Origin: Adineta vaga
Lineage: Eukaryota; Rotifera
DNA length: 64,000 bases
Direction of reading: 5' to 3'
NCBI GenBank assembly: GCA_021613535.1
Contig: CP075494.1
Coordinates: 5,642,001-5,706,000 of the forward strand
Part shown: piece after piece, positions 59,624 through 64,000 of the stretch
Numbering within the stretch: position 1 is the stretch's first letter
How the letters are laid out: every line of letters begins with the position of its first letter
Notes under the pieces: generated by a model
Databases searched by the model: none
What the model was told of the DNA's origin: nothing
Seen by the model: the letters and a program-made list of their open reading frames with translations, nothing else
Translations under genes and position numbers: made by a program

Positions 59624-60449
59624 TTATTGCATACGATTAATTCCATCAAGTTCTGATTTTATCTCGGATTTCTTTCTATAATCAACACACCATTGAAAAT
59701 GTATTTTCAATTGTTCTGTTAAAAGTTTTAAATTTAATTGTTGTCCATGACGAAAAAATGGAAATTCTGGTAATTTTTGAAAGATGATTGTTGCTAGGAC
59801 AATTATTTCAAAAGCTGTTACACCCCAAATATGATATTTATCAATATCAAAATGATGTGTAACAAAATGATCACCAACTTCAAACATTTTATAATTATTT
59901 TTCCTATAGAGAAACGGTTCTAAGTCAAGATAAAATGCATCAGCAACTTCATCAATAGCTAAATGAAATTTCATAAATTTTTGTGAATGGAGTAAAGCAA
60001 CAACGGGTGTAATCATTACTGCACGAGAATCGGTAATCGGTGGTAAACAACCAAGTATTGAATAAGAAGTGGATTTCAAACCAATTTCTTCTTCAGTTTC
60101 ACGTTCAGCTGTATGAATGGCATCACGATCAGTTAAATCTTGTATGCCACCAGGGAATACTATAGAATAAACGAACATAGATAGAGAAATGAGCATTATT
60201 TCTCTTACCAATCATGCCAGCATGTGATCGAACTTTATCGGAACGTTTTAGAAGTAAAATTTCTACTCGATTTGTTATTTCATTGCAATAAATAGGTAAA
60301 AGTATTGATGCTTTTCTATTCGATTTTATTCTTGGTAAGCTTTGTGATAATTCATCAATATAATTCTTTTTTTCAAGATAAATTTTCAAACGTTTACGAA
60401 CAAGATCATTTGATAATGATGAAATTGATCTGTGAAAAATTTTCCACAT
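59624..60449 (-). CDS. Nudix hydrolase, NUDT7/8-type (CoA diphosphatase-like)
   Basis: Two exons (60209-60449, 59624-60159) join in phase to give 258 residues. The protein hydrolyses nucleoside diphosphate derivatives; the NUDT7/8 group acts on coenzyme A and acyl-CoA. The Nudix box is FPGGIQDLTDRDAIHTAERE followed by TEEEIGL, with the REx2EE metal site intact. Upstream, EILLLKRSDKVRSHAGMI corresponds to the family's R-S-x-x-x-x-H-x-G-x-x-x-FPGG segment. The N-terminus (MWKIFHRSISSLSNDLVRKR) is basic and could target mitochondria. No C-terminal SKL-type peroxisomal signal is seen (it ends NRMQ), favouring a NUDT8-like location. It lies 99 bases after the SF3B5 stop on the same strand. Confidence 0.82.
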
Positions 60450-60548
60450 AAATCTGGAAGAAAAAGATATCTATCTCCTTTCTCTAATGTGTTTGATTTT
60501 ATTTTTTCAAATTAATCGAATAACAAGAACAAATAAACAAGTCTTTGT

Positions 60549-60861
60549 TTAATTTTCTTCCATTTTTTCGTGTGGTGGTCCACATGGTTGAATCATTTTC
60601 TTCAATAATTGAAATCTAACACGTGCTTTGCTTTCATTTTCACATAAAGCTATATGACTTAACATATCAAAATGACCTATATAAGAAGCATAGGTATCCC
60701 GATGAATATTTGTTGCCCATTCCCATTTCGCTGTATCTCCATGACCCGTACCTAAACAAATCCAATCAATTTTTTTGAATTCAAAACCTACAATGAAACT
60801 TACCAACATATTTGGATTGTAAATGTTCAAGTTGACTATGAATATTATATCGATCACCCAT
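60549..60861 (-). CDS. SF3B5: SF3B5 (SF3b10), U2 snRNP splicing factor subunit
   Basis: Two exons (60804-60861, 60549-60751) join in phase to give 86 residues, the same length as the human protein. The sequence MGDRYNIHSQLEHLQSKYVG, then GTGHGDTAKWEWATNIHRD and YASYIGHFDMLSHIALCENE, SKARVRFQLLKKMIQPCGPP and the terminal EEN leave no doubt. It is part of the SF3b complex that binds the branch site within the U2 snRNP. It shares its upstream region with the divergent FAM193 gene and is closely followed by the Nudix gene. Confidence 0.97.
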
Positions 60862-61402
60862 TGTTGAAACCAATGAATGAATGAATGAATATATTTTTTG
60901 AAAGAATTATTGTTCCTCGTTATTGATTGGTCGATAGAAATAACCAATGAAAAACAAACATATCAATCCTCAACAAATAAAAACTTCTTTTCTCTTTTCA
61001 TAAATGATTCAGCAAGATTAAAAAAAAGCAGACGGAAAATTATTCATATCTTCTTTCCCATTCTCGTCAACATCTGTCAAAATTGCGCAATGATAAATCT
61101 CTTGTTTTTTCTAGATTTTATTTATTTATTTTTCTCAAATAATAATGAGTTTCGTAGATCAACACAAGCCACAAGTATTTCTATTATAATTATTTTATAT
61201 TTTTAATAGCATTTCTATTCTTCATCTAGATTCTATCTTGTTTAAATTGTCAATCAATCAATGATGAGAATAATAATTTTTCCAACTCGATTTGTACAAA
61301 GTGTGAAGATAGAAACGATAAAGTCAGGAAATTTGTTCCTATTCATTAGAATATTTGTTAAATCTGTTGTTGTTGTTTTCTTTCATATAGGAAAGTCAAC
61401 GA
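60862..61402. promoter_or_regulatory. Shared divergent promoter region, SF3B5 / FAM193
   Basis: 541 bases between two divergent start codons. A splice acceptor at about 61390 shows that FAM193 has an upstream untranslated exon here, so the promoters are closer together than the ATGs. No other exon is recognised. Confidence 0.5.
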
Positions 61403-64000
61403 ATGATGATCGTACCAGATATAAGTTCGGATGATGAATCTGGTTGTTCATCATGTTCATCATCAGTCAATGATTCTGAATTCATCTCATTAGATACAAG
61501 AAAACTATGGCATGAAATTGTTCATTTAATTAAATGTATCTATCGTGAAACAAATTTAGAATTTACAGGTTTAATATTTTGATCATATTTCTTATTTCTC
61601 TCTCTCTGTCTCTTTAGAAAATCATTCGACAGATGAACTATGTAAAGCAAAAGAATATGTACAGATGTAATAAAGACGAACTAAATTGAATTGTTGCTAT
61701 GAAATTGATTTGTTCAATTTAGATTAACTCAATTTGATTCTGAATCTTTATTTAATAAAATCGAATCAATTATCTTAGAATACGTCATTGAAATTCGACA
61801 TCAAGTTTTAAAACGTTCTCAAACATGTTTACAAACTTCCAATGATGTGCAATTATTGATTTCATATCTTCTCGATGAATATCAAACATTTATTCAAGCA
61901 GTTAAAAATGTTTCAACAATTTTAACCTATTTTGTTCGTATTTTAAATTCTTTTTTTCTTTTCAAAAGATTAAGTTCTTTGTTTTGTTTGTTTTCTTCAG
62001 GAAGAAAATTATTTAAAATCATTTCATTTAACTTGGTTGTTATACAATCAACATTTATATGAAAAATTAGTTTATATGGATAAAAATATTCAACAATCTA
62101 TGTCAACAATGATTGATTTACTTCATCCAACAAATGATCATCAAGAAGATTATTCTCCAGCTGAATATACACAATTAATTAATCGTTTTCTTGAATTCGA
62201 TGAACAAATGTCTGAAATAGCATGTGTTTATAAAGATTGTCAAATGAAAATGAATTCAATGACAAGAAATGCATTGAACTCAAATCAAAATACAATTGGA
62301 TTGGTTGTTGCAACGAGTAAGAAGAAAAGTCGTAAGAAAACCAAGAAGATACATGAAGAAAATGATGGCAATATGAACAGGTTCGTTTACGTTTTGAGAC
62401 TATTCAAATTTTTCAATCGAGTTTGTTTTAGTACGATCACTAGTGCCCTAAACATTCCATTAGCGAATATATTATCAGAAACAATAGATCCATCACAACA
62501 TGGTTCAAATGGTTCATCGATTGGTTCTGGTGTTGGTGGAAAAGAATCGTCATCGATCTCATCATTTGATGATTATCTTCTAGATAATAATACATCATCA
62601 TCAAGTTTTACAAAAGAAGAAACAGATCAATTAATTGAAAATAATAATACGGATCTTCATAATCAATTATTTCATGGACTATTAAATAATCATTCACCAA
62701 TGACACAAATTCAACAAGAAATTGATGAATTAAAATTACATGAAACTACTATTCCAATCACGGCGAATATCAATGAAGAGAAATCAAAAACAATAGAAAA
62801 TCAAATACCATTGATTGATGATAAACAAATATCGAGTGGTTAGATTAGAAAAATTAAAAGGTTTCTTTTCGATTGAATCTCTGTTTTAGTATCTTCAACG
62901 AAAAAATCAAAATCACATCGCCGAAAAGAAAGTTCAAATTCAACTACAAAAGTTTCTTCCTCAACTTTGCCTAAGACATCTCTTACTCCAGATATAATTC
63001 TTCCTCCAAAACCTCCTTCATCAACAACATCCAAGCTTCAAGCCGATCTTCGTTCATTAACTATTCCTTCGTTAAGTAAAACAGAGATTCCAACATGTCC
63101 ATCTCTTTTATCAGCAAAAATGCAATCAGTTTCATTCACAGCTGGTACATTTGCGTCGATAACAACAGATGAATCTTCTTCTTTATCATCAACAAATCAA
63201 ACACGTTTAAATCTAAATCTATCACATAAATCTGGTTCATTAACAACTAAACATGAACAACTTCTTCGTCAGTGTGCCTCACCCAATGATATTAGTACTC
63301 TATTATCTTCATTGAAATCATCGAAATTTAATCAAGATCCTCGGAAATCTTCCTTTGATGAGAAAAATTGTGAATTTTGTTGTTGTGATTTATTTCCTGA
63401 TTCAAATTCTTCAATGGCAGGTAGTTGTATTGCATGTATGTCTGTATCATCGAATAGCACATCTATCTCTGGATTCAATCAACGTGATTGTGAAACAAAA
63501 GGAAGACTACAATTGAAAATGAAACAACGTACTGTACAAAATACAAGTGAACAAACAAAACTATCGATAGGAAATAAATCGAAAAGTAAACCATGTGATA
63601 ATAATATAGATGATTTAGTTCGATTTATTGATGGCGATGAAAAAATTACAGATGGATCAACGACAAAAAAGAATAAGAAAAAGAAGGATAAACAATCAAA
63701 ATCAAATTCAATTAATGAAGATATACAACAGAAGAAATTAGATAAAACAATAGTAAACGATCCGATTGTCGAGACTTCTCAACCTTTATCAAAACGTCAA
63801 CAAAAAGCAAAATTAAAACTTGAAAAACAACAAACAATTATTAAAGAATCTGCTACGAATCCATCTCCTTTGCCATCACCACCATCATCACCACCATCAT
63901 CACCACCACCTTCTCTTCTTCCTGAAAAGATCGATTCTCATTCAATAACAACTGAATCTTTACCTGAAGCTTTCCAACATCCATCAGAGGAAGAAATAAA
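61403..64000 (+). CDS. FAM193: FAM193 family protein, partial
   Basis: Six exons join in phase up to the right edge (61403-61568, 61618-61666, 61723-61933, 62001-62380, 62432-62838, 62890-64000 and on). The N-terminal half has the FAM193 layout: KLWHEIVHLIKCIYRET, LFNKIESIILEYVIEIRHQV, then EENYLKSFHLTWLLYNQHLY followed by EKLVYMDKNIQ, matching the family's L-x-x-FNLTWELxNKHLFExLVY segment. A short Cys motif (CEFCCCDLF) and, further on, DDLVRFIDGDE and Lys-rich KKNKKKKDKQSK resemble the conserved C-terminal part. Much of the rest is Ser/Pro-rich and disordered. The molecular role of FAM193 proteins is poorly known. The start is uncertain because the acceptor precedes it by only 12 bases. Confidence 0.8.

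Overview
The window looks like nuclear DNA of a bdelloid rotifer (an Adineta- or Rotaria-like animal); this is inferred from content, not searched. The DNA is AT-rich. Genes are packed closely and split by very short GT-AG introns, mostly 48-70 nt. Clear animal genes (importin-5, OSER1, BCL7, SAPCD2, nuclear receptors, C/EBP-type bZIP, GBF1, SF3B5, NUDT7/8-type hydrolase, FAM193) are interleaved with genes of bacterial or otherwise non-metazoan type (VanX-type dipeptidase, DUF1275 membrane protein, sugar-transfer ATP-grasp, VOC protein, GH78 alpha-L-rhamnosidase, amidase-signature enzyme). That mixture is the known hallmark of bdelloid genomes.

Layout. 1-1.2 kb: 5' part of importin-5 (minus, cut by the window edge). 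2.2-3.7 kb: a pentameric ligand-gated channel without the Cys-loop cysteines. 3.9-5.5 kb: OSER1-like and BCL7-like genes (minus). 7.7-10.5 kb: a proline-rich protein with IIERW-type motifs, then a Cys-cluster protein. 11.4-15.1 kb: SAPCD2-like, DUF1275 and a secreted Cys-rich (Ly6-like) protein. 15.7-16.6 kb: a 7TM receptor (minus). 19.1-26.0 kb: two tandem nuclear receptors with the same exon structure, separated by 3.9 kb of AT-rich DNA. 26-31.7 kb: a long gene-poor stretch rich in GA/CT and TA microsatellites, with one newly proposed small two-exon gene at 29.6-29.9 kb. 31.7-33.3 kb: C/EBP-gamma-like bZIP and VanX (minus). 34.5-42.8 kb: two synaptotagmin-like genes (minus) flanking a sugar-transfer ATP-grasp gene and an unfamiliar two-TM protein with a mitochondrial-looking N-terminus (both plus). 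43.8-50.1 kb: complete GBF1. 51.0-58.0 kb: three successive bacterial-type genes (VOC, GH78 with one frameshift, membrane-anchored amidase). 58.4-59.5 kb: F-box protein. 59.6-60.9 kb: Nudix hydrolase and SF3B5 (minus). 61.4 kb to the end: FAM193 (plus, cut by the window edge).

Functionally the conserved genes are housekeeping: nuclear import, Golgi ARF activation, splicing and chromatin. The foreign-type genes fit digestion or handling of bacterial and plant polymers: D-Ala-D-Ala peptides, rhamnosides, amides and glycan building. No tRNA, rRNA, CRISPR array, intact transposon or telomeric repeat was seen. Splice junctions were placed by reading GT/AG sites and checking that the phases join. 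No alignment or expression data were available.
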